Assembly (NCBI GenBank): GCA_007131625.1
Contig: SLQC01000210.1
Span: 1 to 10,928, forward strand
Length of the DNA stretch: 10,928 bases
Reading direction: 5' to 3'
DNA from: Balneolales bacterium
GTDB lineage: Bacteria; Bacteroidota; Rhodothermia; Balneolales; Natronogracilivirgulaceae
The stretch's first letter is position 1, and each line of letters begins with the position of its first letter. The notes under the pieces are model-generated. The model saw only the letters and a program-made list of their open reading frames with translations, did not search any database and had not been told where the DNA came from. This document shows positions 1-7,080 of the stretch, piece after piece. A program made the position numbers and the translations under genes.

Positions 1-64
1 GTAAGCCGGGGGGGGAGTGAAACGTAAGCAGAATACCAGTCGACAACTGATGATTGTATGGAAG

Positions 65-1261
65 TTATCTGACAAACCGGGGTTTGCTCGCACCGAGACC
101 GGATATCAATTTCAGAACTGATGTCATAAGTAAAAAAAGCAGAGGAATAATCCATGCCTGAGTCCAGTCATGCAATGCGCCGAAAAGGGTTGGACCTATA
201 GCCGCAATGATAAAACCAATCGATAAAACCATACCGGAAAGTTCGTTAGCTGTTTGCGTATCATTCGAACGAAGCACAAGAAACAACAGCGCTAGTCCGA
301 AACAACCGCCCAAAGAAAAGCCGATCAGGGATGCCCAAAGTGCCATAAGAGATGGATATGGTAACATCAATCCTGCAATGCTGATCGATTCGCAGAACAT
401 CAGAATCCAAACGATGATTTGCTGGTTAGTCATTCTGGCAGCCAAAGTTGGGATCAGCAGGGACCCGACAACACCCGTCCCCAGAGAGAGCGAAAGCATC
501 CATCCGGCGGCAAGCGGCGACAACCCGCCATGCTGAAGTATTTCAGGAAGCCAGGCCAGCACCACATAGAAAGCAAATGACTGAAGCCCCATAAAGAACG
601 CGATATTCCAGGCCATTTTTGACCGGACGATTTGTTTTAATGAGTGAACAAAACGAATGCTATTTTGAGGAATCGACGCGTTTTTTAACTGCGGCAGCCA
701 TATCAACAGGGCTGCTAATGCCAGGAAGGCCCACGCTCCCAATGACCATCGCCAACCCCATCCCCAATCATGCGCCAATGAAACACTGACGCCGGATGCC
801 AGAGCGGCACCGAGCCCGAGCATGCTTGAGTAAATACTGGTTAAAATACCACTGTGATTCGGAAAATCCCGTTTTACCAGGGTTGGTAGTAACACATTGC
901 CAAAAGCAATTGCGACTCCGATAAGTAATGTGCCTCCGAAAAGGGCATGGTTTCCGGGAACGACTCGAAGCAAGATACCGCCTGCAAGCAAGCCCAATGC
1001 AAGAGCTATGGTGCTTTCGATTCCGAGTCGACTCGAAACGAGCCGGGTCAATGCCGAGAGGATTCCAAATGCAATCAGCGGGAGTGAGGTGAGTAGTCCC
1101 AGCAAGGTGTTGGAAAGCCCGGTCGCTTCTCTGATGTCACTTATCAGCGGGCCGACACCGGCCAGCGCCGGTCGCAGATTAAGCGCGATTAGCGCAATAC
1201 CAATGATAAGAAGGACTTTTTTGAACCGGTGGCCTGAATCATGCCGGGATGACGTTCTCAT
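65..1261 (-). CDS. MFS transporter, CynX/NimT (cyanate/nitroimidazole permease-like) family
   Basis: A 398-residue integral inner-membrane protein, the usual full length for a 12-helix major facilitator. The sequence is a run of hydrophobic helices separated by short basic loops. The N-terminal stretch NLRPALAGVGPLI, followed by LGLLTSLPLIAFGILSAL (about residues 28-70), is the pattern typical of the CynX/NimT branch. Family members include E. coli CynX and NimT; the substrates of most members are unknown, so none is assigned here. The ATG at 1259-1261 has no clear Shine-Dalgarno sequence; the stop is TAA at 65-67. It is separated from the next upstream gene by 414 bp and is probably transcribed alone. 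I see no missing segments or frameshift. The family call is solid; the transported compound is not known. Confidence 0.88.
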   Translation of the reverse strand: MRTSSRHDSGHRFKKVLLIIGIALIALNLRPALAGVGPLISDIREATGLSNTLLGLLTSLPLIAFGILSALTRLVSSRLGIESTIALALGLLAGGILLRVVPGNHALFGGTLLIGVAIAFGNVLLPTLVKRDFPNHSGILTSIYSSMLGLGAALASGVSVSLAHDWGWGWRWSLGAWAFLALAALLIWLPQLKNASIPQNSIRFVHSLKQIVRSKMAWNIAFFMGLQSFAFYVVLAWLPEILQHGGLSPLAAGWMLSLSLGTGVVGSLLIPTLAARMTNQQIIVWILMFCESISIAGLMLPYPSLMALWASLIGFSLGGCFGLALLFLVLRSNDTQTANELSGMVLSIGFIIAAIGPTLFGALHDWTQAWIIPLLFLLMTSVLKLISGLGASKPRFVR

Positions 1262-1675
1262 TAACAGGGGTTTACATTGAGTAAATTGCCGGGATACGGA
1301 TTAACCGGATTTAAAGATGAATTTATCGGGGTTAAAACTATGAATTTTTTCGCTTAAACGATCATTGAAATAGCTCTGTCCTTTTAACAAAAGCATCCAG
1401 ATATATTTTAATAAGTTTCGGGTGGTGTCATTGGTCAGATTGTCGTTCGCATCAATTTTTTTTTCAGGCCTGAAACAACAGGTACTCCGTCATGTTCATA
1501 CGGTGGTAATTGATCGATTTCAGGGATTGTCGAAGCTGTTTTTAGCTGCGAGCTGTTCCTGTTGTACCCGCTGCAGCTCCCACTATTCACACGGGTTTAC
1601 AGGACAGAGATGCATCTTTTGCGGGTCGCGATGCCAAGTCGACGGCATATTTGATTCGTAATTCCATTTCTTTCA
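1262..1675. other. Intergenic region with no confident gene
   Basis: This 414-bp gap lies between the MFS gene and the cpYpsA gene. The part next to the MFS start is AT-rich and would have to hold its promoter, but I cannot name a convincing box. The other half contains protein-like but broken minus-strand reading frames (see the small ORF at 1587-1676). A 79-codon plus-strand frame at 1422-1661 has a cysteine-rich, low-credibility translation and is not called. I found no strong terminator hairpin. Confidence 0.5.
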
Positions 1676-1676
1676 T
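1587..1676 (-). CDS. Possible 29-residue ORF coupled to the cpYpsA gene, or start of a decayed gene
   Basis: The stop of the upstream cpYpsA gene (TGA at 1678-1676) shares one base with an ATG (1676-1674), giving the TGATG arrangement typical of translational coupling. The ORF encodes 29 residues beginning MKEMELRIKYAVDLASR and ends at TGA 1589-1587. Beyond that stop, another minus frame stays open from about 1587 to 1435 and gives plausible hydrophilic sequence containing IPEIDQLPPYEHDGVPVVSG, followed by three lysines coded in a run of nine A. Joining the two halves needs a shift of +2 or -1 near 1588. I recognise no family. It may be a real short peptide, a remnant of an approximately 80-residue protein broken by a frameshift, or chance. 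Confidence 0.22.
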   Translation of the reverse strand: MKEMELRIKYAVDLASRPAKDASLSCKPV

Positions 1677-2158
1677 CAGAGTGTCTTGATGATCCTGAGC
1701 AATTTCCTTAGAAATCGCCTTGTTTTTTCGTAAATGAGTGGATCTTTGGAGGCGCGGGGTCCGGCGACGTTCAATATGTGCGGCCGGACCGTCACGAGCC
1801 ACTCAGACGCTATCCGAACGGCCTCATCCTCTCCGGTCTCGTCCAGATCCATATGCAACCAGGGCCGGCCCATTTCTTCGGCTTTGACGCGCGTGTAAAG
1901 CGAACCTCCGTCAAGCAGACCAAACGAGATGATCATCGTGGCATCCGAGTCCCGGATGTTCCATTCGGTTCGAATCCCGACCTCATCATTCGGCGTCTCT
2001 ATCAGATGCTCGTAGTAATCGGGAATCGTTCCGTCCTCGGCCAAACGGCCCCTGGGTACCCATCCGCCATACGGATATCGCAGCTCAATGGCCACATCCA
2101 GTGCGGCACGATCCACCCCGGTTTGTGCTCCTGAAACAATTTTTTCAACAATGCCCAT
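1676..2158 (-). CDS. Putative molybdenum carrier / circularly permuted YpsA-like SLOG protein
   Basis: A 160-residue cytosolic Rossmann-like protein. The opening SGAQTGVDRAALDVAIEL, then GWVPRGRLAEDG and IPDYY, is the signature of the 'putative molybdenum carrier' family, also described as circularly permuted YpsA within the SLOG superfamily. A later stretch, NIRDSDATMIISFG, followed by GGSLYTRVKAEEMGRPWLHMDL, fits the second half of the fold. SLOG proteins bind nucleotides or nucleotide-derived ligands. The molybdenum-carrier label rests on similarity, and nothing in this window concerns molybdenum metabolism, so I would not infer that role. It starts 46 bp after the DUF2400 stop on the same strand and is very likely co-transcribed. 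A GAGGAAAG stretch lies about 16 nt upstream of the ATG, rather far for a ribosome binding site. Its stop overlaps a possible downstream ATG. The family call is confident; the biological role is open. Confidence 0.85.
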   Translation of the reverse strand: MGIVEKIVSGAQTGVDRAALDVAIELRYPYGGWVPRGRLAEDGTIPDYYEHLIETPNDEVGIRTEWNIRDSDATMIISFGLLDGGSLYTRVKAEEMGRPWLHMDLDETGEDEAVRIASEWLVTVRPHILNVAGPRASKDPLIYEKTRRFLRKLLRIIKTL

Positions 2159-2204
2159 GTTTTTGATTTTCTGTCACTTTCCTCACTACTTCGGATATAA
2201 GGAG

Positions 2205-3053
2205 TTACACCTTTGCGGGATTCAGTACAAAAATTTCCGGTATCTCAATTCTCTTCACCCCCAGTCCGAATAGTGCATAGTCATAACGAACAGGATCGAC
2301 CGGATCCATTTTTCGCAGTGTTTCGGTCAACTGGCAGACCGATTTCCAGTCGTTGACCGGCCTTGTCAGCAAACCGAACATGCGTGAAAAACGGGCGACA
2401 TGGACATCCAGCGGGATCATCAGATCTGATGGCGGCATGAAGCCCATCGTGCCGGGATCGACGCAGCTGTTTGTACGGATCGTCCAGCGCAGGTACAGGT
2501 ACAACCGCTTGCATGAGCTGTGCTTGCCGGGACTCGCGATGTGTTTTCCCACTCGTTTCGGAGCCTCGGGAATCTGCTCAAAAAAGCGCTCGTAAAATAC
2601 AGACAGTAGCGGCCGGGTCTCCGGTTTGGCTTTGGAGGCCAAACGGTGACAGTCGGACCAGAATGATTCGAAACTGCCAAATTGTTGCAAGATGCGATGC
2701 AAAGCTCGCAAAATCCAGCGAATATCATCCGCAGTGAATGTACGGTGCCGGAAGCCGGCCAGGCACAACTCGTCACGGGTCGTAAGGTTGCCGATGAAGT
2801 CGGCCGGACCCGTTTCAAAACGCGCAAACAAATCCACGATTTTTGCTATTACGACATCACGCCGGCCCCAGGCGAGCAGTGCAGAGATAAAACCGGCCAA
2901 ATTTCGGTCTTCGATATCGTCGTAGCGATGCATAAACATGACCGGATCCGACGCGATATACTCCGGTACTTCCACTTCGTCGATAACAGGATCCAGGAAT
3001 AATTTAAGCCGGTGAAGCTCTTCATCTGTAATAGGGTTTATCGCTTTATGCAT
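2205..3053 (-). CDS. DUF2400 / TIGR02757 family protein
   Basis: A 282-residue soluble protein of a family found widely in Bacteroidota and relatives, with no function that I know of. Family hallmarks visible here are GFISALLAWGRRDVVIAKI (residues 54-72), CKRLYLYLRWTIR (181-193), LMIPLDVHVARFSRMFGLL (211-229) and DPVDPVRYDYALFGLGV (250-266). The C-terminal extension after FGLGV is short. The 55-72 block and the LDVHV block resemble the helix preceding the catalytic region and the VDTHV Asp segment of endonuclease III-type HhH-GPD glycosylases. The glycine-rich hairpin motif itself is not obvious, so a DNA-related role is only an inference. The ATG at 3051-3053 is preceded by an AT-rich run without a Shine-Dalgarno sequence. 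mutY ends 262 bp upstream on the same strand, and the cpYpsA gene follows after 46 bp, suggesting a DUF2400-cpYpsA operon. Confidence 0.86.
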   Translation of the reverse strand: MHKAINPITDEELHRLKLFLDPVIDEVEVPEYIASDPVMFMHRYDDIEDRNLAGFISALLAWGRRDVVIAKIVDLFARFETGPADFIGNLTTRDELCLAGFRHRTFTADDIRWILRALHRILQQFGSFESFWSDCHRLASKAKPETRPLLSVFYERFFEQIPEAPKRVGKHIASPGKHSSCKRLYLYLRWTIRTNSCVDPGTMGFMPPSDLMIPLDVHVARFSRMFGLLTRPVNDWKSVCQLTETLRKMDPVDPVRYDYALFGLGVKRIEIPEIFVLNPAKV

Positions 3054-3315
3054 AAAAATTACATTATTTGACGGAGATCATTTCGTCCTCGATTGTGATG
3101 TATTTAAAACTTCGGCATGGATATGCTTTCTTAATGGAAAATCTGCGGACTCAGGATTGTCGAAAAATATTGGAACTTTGGTAATTAATAAAATGTCGAA
3201 AGTTTGTGATGAGTAAACGGGCAAACCATACAGTGATTACTCGAGTTACTGTTGCAATTGAATGTGTGAAATGGGCATTCTTTCGGGGAATGTCAATAGA
3301 GCATCCACAAGTTAA

Positions 3316-4443
3316 TCATGGAGCATGGTATTTCATTAAAGTATCGGTCACTTTTCTATTGGCTTTCGGAAATGCGTATTCGCTGAGGGATATGGGTGCC
3401 ACCCATCGGATTGGTTCCCCGTTTTGTGCAGTGGGTGTTCCGTTTTGTATGGTTGCGAAAAAGGCGTGCAGGGTAATGGTAAAGTGGCTGTAAGCGTGAC
3501 GGATCACCTCGAACGGTTCCGGATCAACGGCCACATCGATACCCAATTCCTCTTTCAACTCTCTCCGCACCGTCTCCTTCAGCGACTCCTCCGGTTCCTG
3601 TTTTCCCCCCGGAAATTCCCAGAGTCCGCCAAGCATGGAATCCTCCGGTCGTCTGGCGATCAGCATCCGGCCGTCGGAATTCCGGACAACACCTACCGCA
3701 ATATGGTGATGCGGACGTTTTTTGGCCGGAGATTTGAAAGGATAGCGCGAGATTTCATTCTTCTGCCAGGCCAGGCAGGTTTCCTGCAATGGGCATTCGT
3801 TGCACCTGGGTGCAGACGGAGTGCAAATTGTAGCGCCGAGTTCCATCATTGCCTGGTTGAAGTCCCCCGGCTGCGAACGGATCAGCAGCTGATCCGCCAA
3901 TTTTTCGATTCTTTTTCGGACCGGACTCTTGCGAACATCATCTCCAATCGCGTACAGCCGACTGATTACCCGGATTACATTCCCGTCGACAACCGGAAGT
4001 GGCTCGTTATAGGCAATGCTCAAAACGGCCGCCGCCGTATAGGGTCCGATTCCATGCAGGGCGATTAGTTCATGCCATGCGTTTGGAAATTGACCGTTAT
4101 GGATACGTACAATTTGTCCGGCCGCCTTATGTAAATTGCGTGCCCGGGAATAATAGCCGAGTCCTTCCCACATCCGCAGCACCTCATCAATATCGGCTTC
4201 TGCAAGGGACCTCACATCGGGAAACCGGTCGACAAACGTTTCGTAATAGGGCCGGGCCTGATCGACCCGCGTCTGCTGCAGCATTACCTCGGAGAGCCAG
4301 ACTCTGTAAGGGTCGGAACTGCTTCGCCACGGCATATCCCGACGGGCCCGCCGGTACCACTCAAGAAGGGCATCACGATCGTGCACCAGCAAGCCATCTG
4401 AAGATTCGTCACCAATCGGCAACTTTTGGTCAGGAACCGCCAC
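3316..4443 (-). CDS. mutY: A/G-specific adenine DNA glycosylase MutY with a complete Nudix domain
   Basis: A 375-residue base-excision repair enzyme that removes adenine mispaired with 8-oxoguanine. The HhH-GPD catalytic domain spans about residues 25-205. It includes SEVMLQQTRV with the catalytic Glu52, the helix-hairpin-helix LHGIGPYTAAAV (129-140) and VVDGNV with the catalytic Asp153. Four cysteines at 207, 214, 217 and 223 (spacing 6-2-5) form the [4Fe-4S] site. The C-terminal MutT-like domain (about 245-370) has the 8-oxoG-sensing segment AYSHF (318-321) and an intact Nudix box from Gly280 to Ile302 that matches every position of the consensus. In the well-studied MutY enzymes this box is degenerate, so this copy may keep nucleotide hydrolase activity. 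The chosen start is a GTG at 4443-4441; it overlaps the end of the upstream exported-protein gene by 14 bp, implying translational coupling. The Shine-Dalgarno sequence is poor (CTGAG). The function is highly confident; the start is less certain. Confidence 0.96.
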   Translation of the reverse strand: MAVPDQKLPIGDESSDGLLVHDRDALLEWYRRARRDMPWRSSSDPYRVWLSEVMLQQTRVDQARPYYETFVDRFPDVRSLAEADIDEVLRMWEGLGYYSRARNLHKAAGQIVRIHNGQFPNAWHELIALHGIGPYTAAAVLSIAYNEPLPVVDGNVIRVISRLYAIGDDVRKSPVRKRIEKLADQLLIRSQPGDFNQAMMELGATICTPSAPRCNECPLQETCLAWQKNEISRYPFKSPAKKRPHHHIAVGVVRNSDGRMLIARRPEDSMLGGLWEFPGGKQEPEESLKETVRRELKEELGIDVAVDPEPFEVIRHAYSHFTITLHAFFATIQNGTPTAQNGEPIRWVAPISLSEYAFPKANRKVTDTLMKYHAP

Positions 4444-6007
4444 GACTCAGGTCAACCACTTTAATTTTGACATCGATAGAGGAGGCCGCGCCGTACTGAT
4501 CGGTCGCAATGACCTGGAATTCGTGTTCACCGGACTGTCGGCGTGAGGGAGTCCACTCAAATGTTCCACTTTGTTCATCTAGTGATGCACCATCGGGCAG
4601 GTCGACTCCTATGTAACGGATCAGCTCTGCGTCGCTGCCGTCAGGGTCGTTAGCTTGGAAAGGAATCGAAAAGTCTTCATTCACAGCGATGGAAAGGGGC
4701 CTGACCGGTGAAAATCTGGGAGGACTGTTAAACTGCCGGACAGTTACCGAAAAAGAGGTACTGTCGCTCCGGCCGCCCTGTGAACCGGCGATCACAGTTA
4801 TAGCATGGGTTCCGACATGCGACGATGAAGGCTGCCAGTACAGGCTGTTTCCTCGAATTCGGATACCGTCGACATTGGATATCTGTTGGAATTGCACATC
4901 CCGTGGGTTGTGACCGCTCTCCAGTGACAGTGGGATAATGAGCGGACGTGGATATGGGACGACCTGGTTGTCGATCGATGCTATGCGGATCGCCTCATCG
5001 ACGGTTTCTGAAATGGAGCGCGTTGAAGTTTGCTCCGATGATTCGCCGTCATTATATGTGGCGATAAGTTCGGTATCGATCCAACGGCTGAACTGATTGT
5101 AATCACTTATCCAGAGCTGATTCTTAAATGTGGAGAAGTGGTTGCTGGCGTCGGGGTCGTCACGGAAAAGTGTAGGACGAAGTCCCTGCCGGGCTATCCA
5201 GATACGACTGCTTTCACCCTGGATAAGATAATAACTGTTCCAGCGCTTCAGACGGCTGACACTTTCATCGATACCGAAAAGCTCATCAGTCCGTCCGTCT
5301 GTCCGGACCCTGTGCACGTCACCGTTTGATGTGGTGACATACATTCTGTTGCCCATAGAGTGTAGTTTTTGTGCGTTTCGGGGAAGTTGGTTGTCTCCGG
5401 ACCGATCCAGTTCACCGTCGTTGTATTCAAAATGGAAAAGGCGGTTTTGCCGGTCGAGGGCAAAAAGTTGATCCCGTATTGCGGCGATTGATATAATCGG
5501 TTGATCGTGACGGAATACGGATTCAGGAGTCTGGTCGACTGTTTCGTGGGTCTCGAGGGAGAGTTTCTGAATACCGTATTCGTTGTCGGCGATGAACAGG
5601 TCATTGTCGATACGTACCAGGTCATTGGGATTGGACGGCAGCTCGGTCGATGAGTAGACTCCAAGAATGGATGTCGGTTCAATGACGGTAAGACGGCGAT
5701 CTTTGCCGAAAAGATAGGAGAACCGGATATCAGATACCAGTTGATCGCCGCGGTCGGCCAGGCCGGAAGAGGTGTAAAGCCATTGCAAAGAATCAGCGGT
5801 ATTTCGAAAGACGATCATTCCTTCTCGTTCGGACAGCACAAAAAGATGCGCCTCGCTCGCTGAAACCGTTTTGATATTTGGAATTTCCATCAGTGTTTCC
5901 AGGCTCTTGACCAGTTGCGGCCGGGCGTTAGCGGGAAGATAAACCGAGAGCAGGAGGAAGCATCCGATAAAGGAAACAGTCAGAATTCGGTAGAATGTAG
6001 TGTACAT
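4430..6007 (-). CDS. Exported protein with N-terminal propeller-like repeats and two C-terminal Ig/cadherin-like domains
   Basis: A 525-residue protein with a clear Sec signal peptide: basic start, hydrophobic core at about residues 8-23, and an ANA cleavage motif at 26-28. Residues 40 to about 335 consist of repeated beta-rich units ending in motifs such as HLFVLS, NDLFIADNEYGI, DQLFALDRQNRLFHF, NRMYVTTSNGDVHRV and NQLWISDYNQFSRW. This is the look of a beta-propeller related to YVTN/LVIVD or WD-like repeats. Two Ig-like domains follow, at roughly 345-425 and 427-520. The second has NDPDG and GTFEWTPSRRQSGEHEFQVIATDQYG, typical of putative-Ig/cadherin-like modules that bind calcium or polysaccharide in other proteins. 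There is no lipobox, no membrane anchor and no recognisable type IX sorting tail. The function is unknown; a periplasmic or secreted binding or scaffold role is an inference. It overlaps mutY by 14 bp downstream and follows the tandem-repeat spacer. The ATG at 6005-6007 lacks a clear ribosome binding site. Confidence 0.82.
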   Translation of the reverse strand: MYTTFYRILTVSFIGCFLLLSVYLPANARPQLVKSLETLMEIPNIKTVSASEAHLFVLSEREGMIVFRNTADSLQWLYTSSGLADRGDQLVSDIRFSYLFGKDRRLTVIEPTSILGVYSSTELPSNPNDLVRIDNDLFIADNEYGIQKLSLETHETVDQTPESVFRHDQPIISIAAIRDQLFALDRQNRLFHFEYNDGELDRSGDNQLPRNAQKLHSMGNRMYVTTSNGDVHRVRTDGRTDELFGIDESVSRLKRWNSYYLIQGESSRIWIARQGLRPTLFRDDPDASNHFSTFKNQLWISDYNQFSRWIDTELIATYNDGESSEQTSTRSISETVDEAIRIASIDNQVVPYPRPLIIPLSLESGHNPRDVQFQQISNVDGIRIRGNSLYWQPSSSHVGTHAITVIAGSQGGRSDSTSFSVTVRQFNSPPRFSPVRPLSIAVNEDFSIPFQANDPDGSDAELIRYIGVDLPDGASLDEQSGTFEWTPSRRQSGEHEFQVIATDQYGAASSIDVKIKVVDLSRGGS

Positions 6008-6024
6008 GGGAATTGGAAGCCGGA

Positions 6025-6119
6025 AATGGAATTTATAGTCAGTAATGGAATTTACAACCAGTAATGGAATTTACAACCAGTAATGGAATTTACAACCAGT
6101 GATGGAATTTACAACCAGT
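6025..6119. repeat. 19-bp tandem repeat, five units
   Basis: Five contiguous 19-bp units, AATGGAATTTACAACCAGT, start at 6025, 6044, 6063, 6082 and 6101. Units 2, 3 and 4 are identical. Unit 5 differs at its first base (G for A), and unit 1 differs at three positions near its 3' end (TATAGTCAGT). The array fills most of the 101-bp spacer between the SDR gene and the exported-protein gene and runs into the SDR gene. Unit 5 contains the last codons (His-Trp-Leu) and the TAA stop at 6111-6109, so the array looks like repeated duplication of the 3' end of that gene. The unit length is not a multiple of three and the unit is not palindromic, so it does not resemble a terminator. Confidence 0.95.
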
Positions 6120-7080
6120 GATGTCGTTTGTACCAGGTTATGGTTTCAGTTAGCCCGTCAAGAAGATTGGTCTTCTGGCGAAAATCAAGCTGCTTTTTGG
6201 CTTTGTCGACCGAACAGGTCCACTGCATGCCGAGCTCTTTCGCCTTGTCGCGATTAATAACGGGATAGCGGCCGATTAATGATGCAGCCTTTTCAGCAAT
6301 CAAGCCGACCTGTTCCACCAGTCGGGGTTTGATTCTGATGGAGTGGAGTTTGTGACCGAAAACCGTTTCGACAGTGTGGCGGATCTCTTCCCAGGTGTAG
6401 AGCACTTCACTGGATATGAAAAAGGTTTCCACACCAGGCTTTTGCTTTTCGGCTGCCAGAAGTGTGCCTTCCACCAGGTCTTTCACATGGATGAGGGATA
6501 CTTTGGTGCTGATTCCGTCGCCTATGATGGGGAATAAGTGGTAGGAAGCTAGCTGAAAGACGCTGAAAATCTGATTCTCACGAGGACCGTAAACAGCAGG
6601 CGGGCGGATAAGGGTCACGGATATGGTATCACCGGCAACCCTGTTGACCATCTCTTCCATTCGTTTTTTGGATTCACCGTACATAGTGATAGGCATAAGT
6701 GGATCCTGCTCTACCAGCGGACGTTTGAAGCTGGGCCCACATGCCGCCAATGAAGAAAGAATAATCAGTTTCGGCACTTTAAGCTTCATAGCCAGACGAA
6801 GCACATTTTCAGTCGCCTCGACATTTGCACTGTCGAAAATATGCTGTTCAGGAGCCTTTACCACACCGGCAATATGATAGACCACATCTGCTCCCTCCAT
6901 GCCTTTTTGCAGGGCAGGGAGATCATGAAGCGTGCCCTTCACTTTTATAAAATCCTTGTCGTGCAGCCATTTGTCATCCGTACGCACGAGGCAGTGAATA
7001 TCATTATTCTGGTTTTTCAGCAGACGGTCCACAAGGTGGCTTCCTATAAATCCCGTTCCTCCGGTCACAAATGCTTTCAT
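6109..7080 (-). CDS. NAD(P)-dependent extended SDR (epimerase/dehydratase family), candidate CerR-like 3-keto-sphingoid reductase
   Basis: A 323-residue Rossmann-fold oxidoreductase, full length for an extended SDR. The cofactor motif TGGTGFIGSH occupies residues 6-15. The catalytic YxxxK is Y134 and K138 (YGESKK), with the conserved serines at 109-110 in ILSSLAACG, and the later LIRPPAVYGPRE segment is typical of the class. Close relatives are annotated as NAD-dependent epimerase/dehydratase, 3-beta-HSD-like or dihydroflavonol-reductase-like, so substrate cannot be read from sequence alone. Bacterial ceramide pathways use an SDR of this general type, CerR, to reduce the 3-keto group. Its divergent placement next to a GT4 gene and a serine palmitoyltransferase gene makes that the best hypothesis; a nucleotide-sugar epimerase serving the glycosyltransferase is the main alternative. 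The ATG at 7078-7080 follows an AT-rich leader without a Shine-Dalgarno sequence. The stop lies inside the 19-bp repeat array. Confidence 0.88.
   Translation of the reverse strand: MKAFVTGGTGFIGSHLVDRLLKNQNNDIHCLVRTDDKWLHDKDFIKVKGTLHDLPALQKGMEGADVVYHIAGVVKAPEQHIFDSANVEATENVLRLAMKLKVPKLIILSSLAACGPSFKRPLVEQDPLMPITMYGESKKRMEEMVNRVAGDTISVTLIRPPAVYGPRENQIFSVFQLASYHLFPIIGDGISTKVSLIHVKDLVEGTLLAAEKQKPGVETFFISSEVLYTWEEIRHTVETVFGHKLHSIRIKPRLVEQVGLIAEKAASLIGRYPVINRDKAKELGMQWTCSVDKAKKQLDFRQKTNLLDGLTETITWYKRHHWL

Noticed and set aside
8..15. Run of eight G at the window edge, possible phase-variable tract
   Set aside because: It lies outside any visible gene or promoter at the edge of the window, so no effect can be proposed.
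1422..1661. 79-codon plus-strand ORF with a cysteine-rich translation
   Set aside because: No ribosome binding site, no recognisable domain, and an odd composition with clustered cysteines. It lies opposite more protein-like minus-strand frames.
3231..3251. Hairpin-like sequence in the gap between mutY and DUF2400, considered as a terminator
   Set aside because: It pairs well only on the plus strand with G-U pairs, lacks a T run, and the genes on both sides are minus-strand.
3206..3493. 95-codon plus-strand ORF spanning the gap before DUF2400 and the 3' end of mutY
   Set aside because: Its second half is antisense to the conserved end of mutY, and its translation resembles no family.
3424..4068. 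214-codon plus-strand ORF antisense to mutY
   Set aside because: It is a long shadow frame; the opposite strand has every catalytic, FeS and Nudix motif of MutY.
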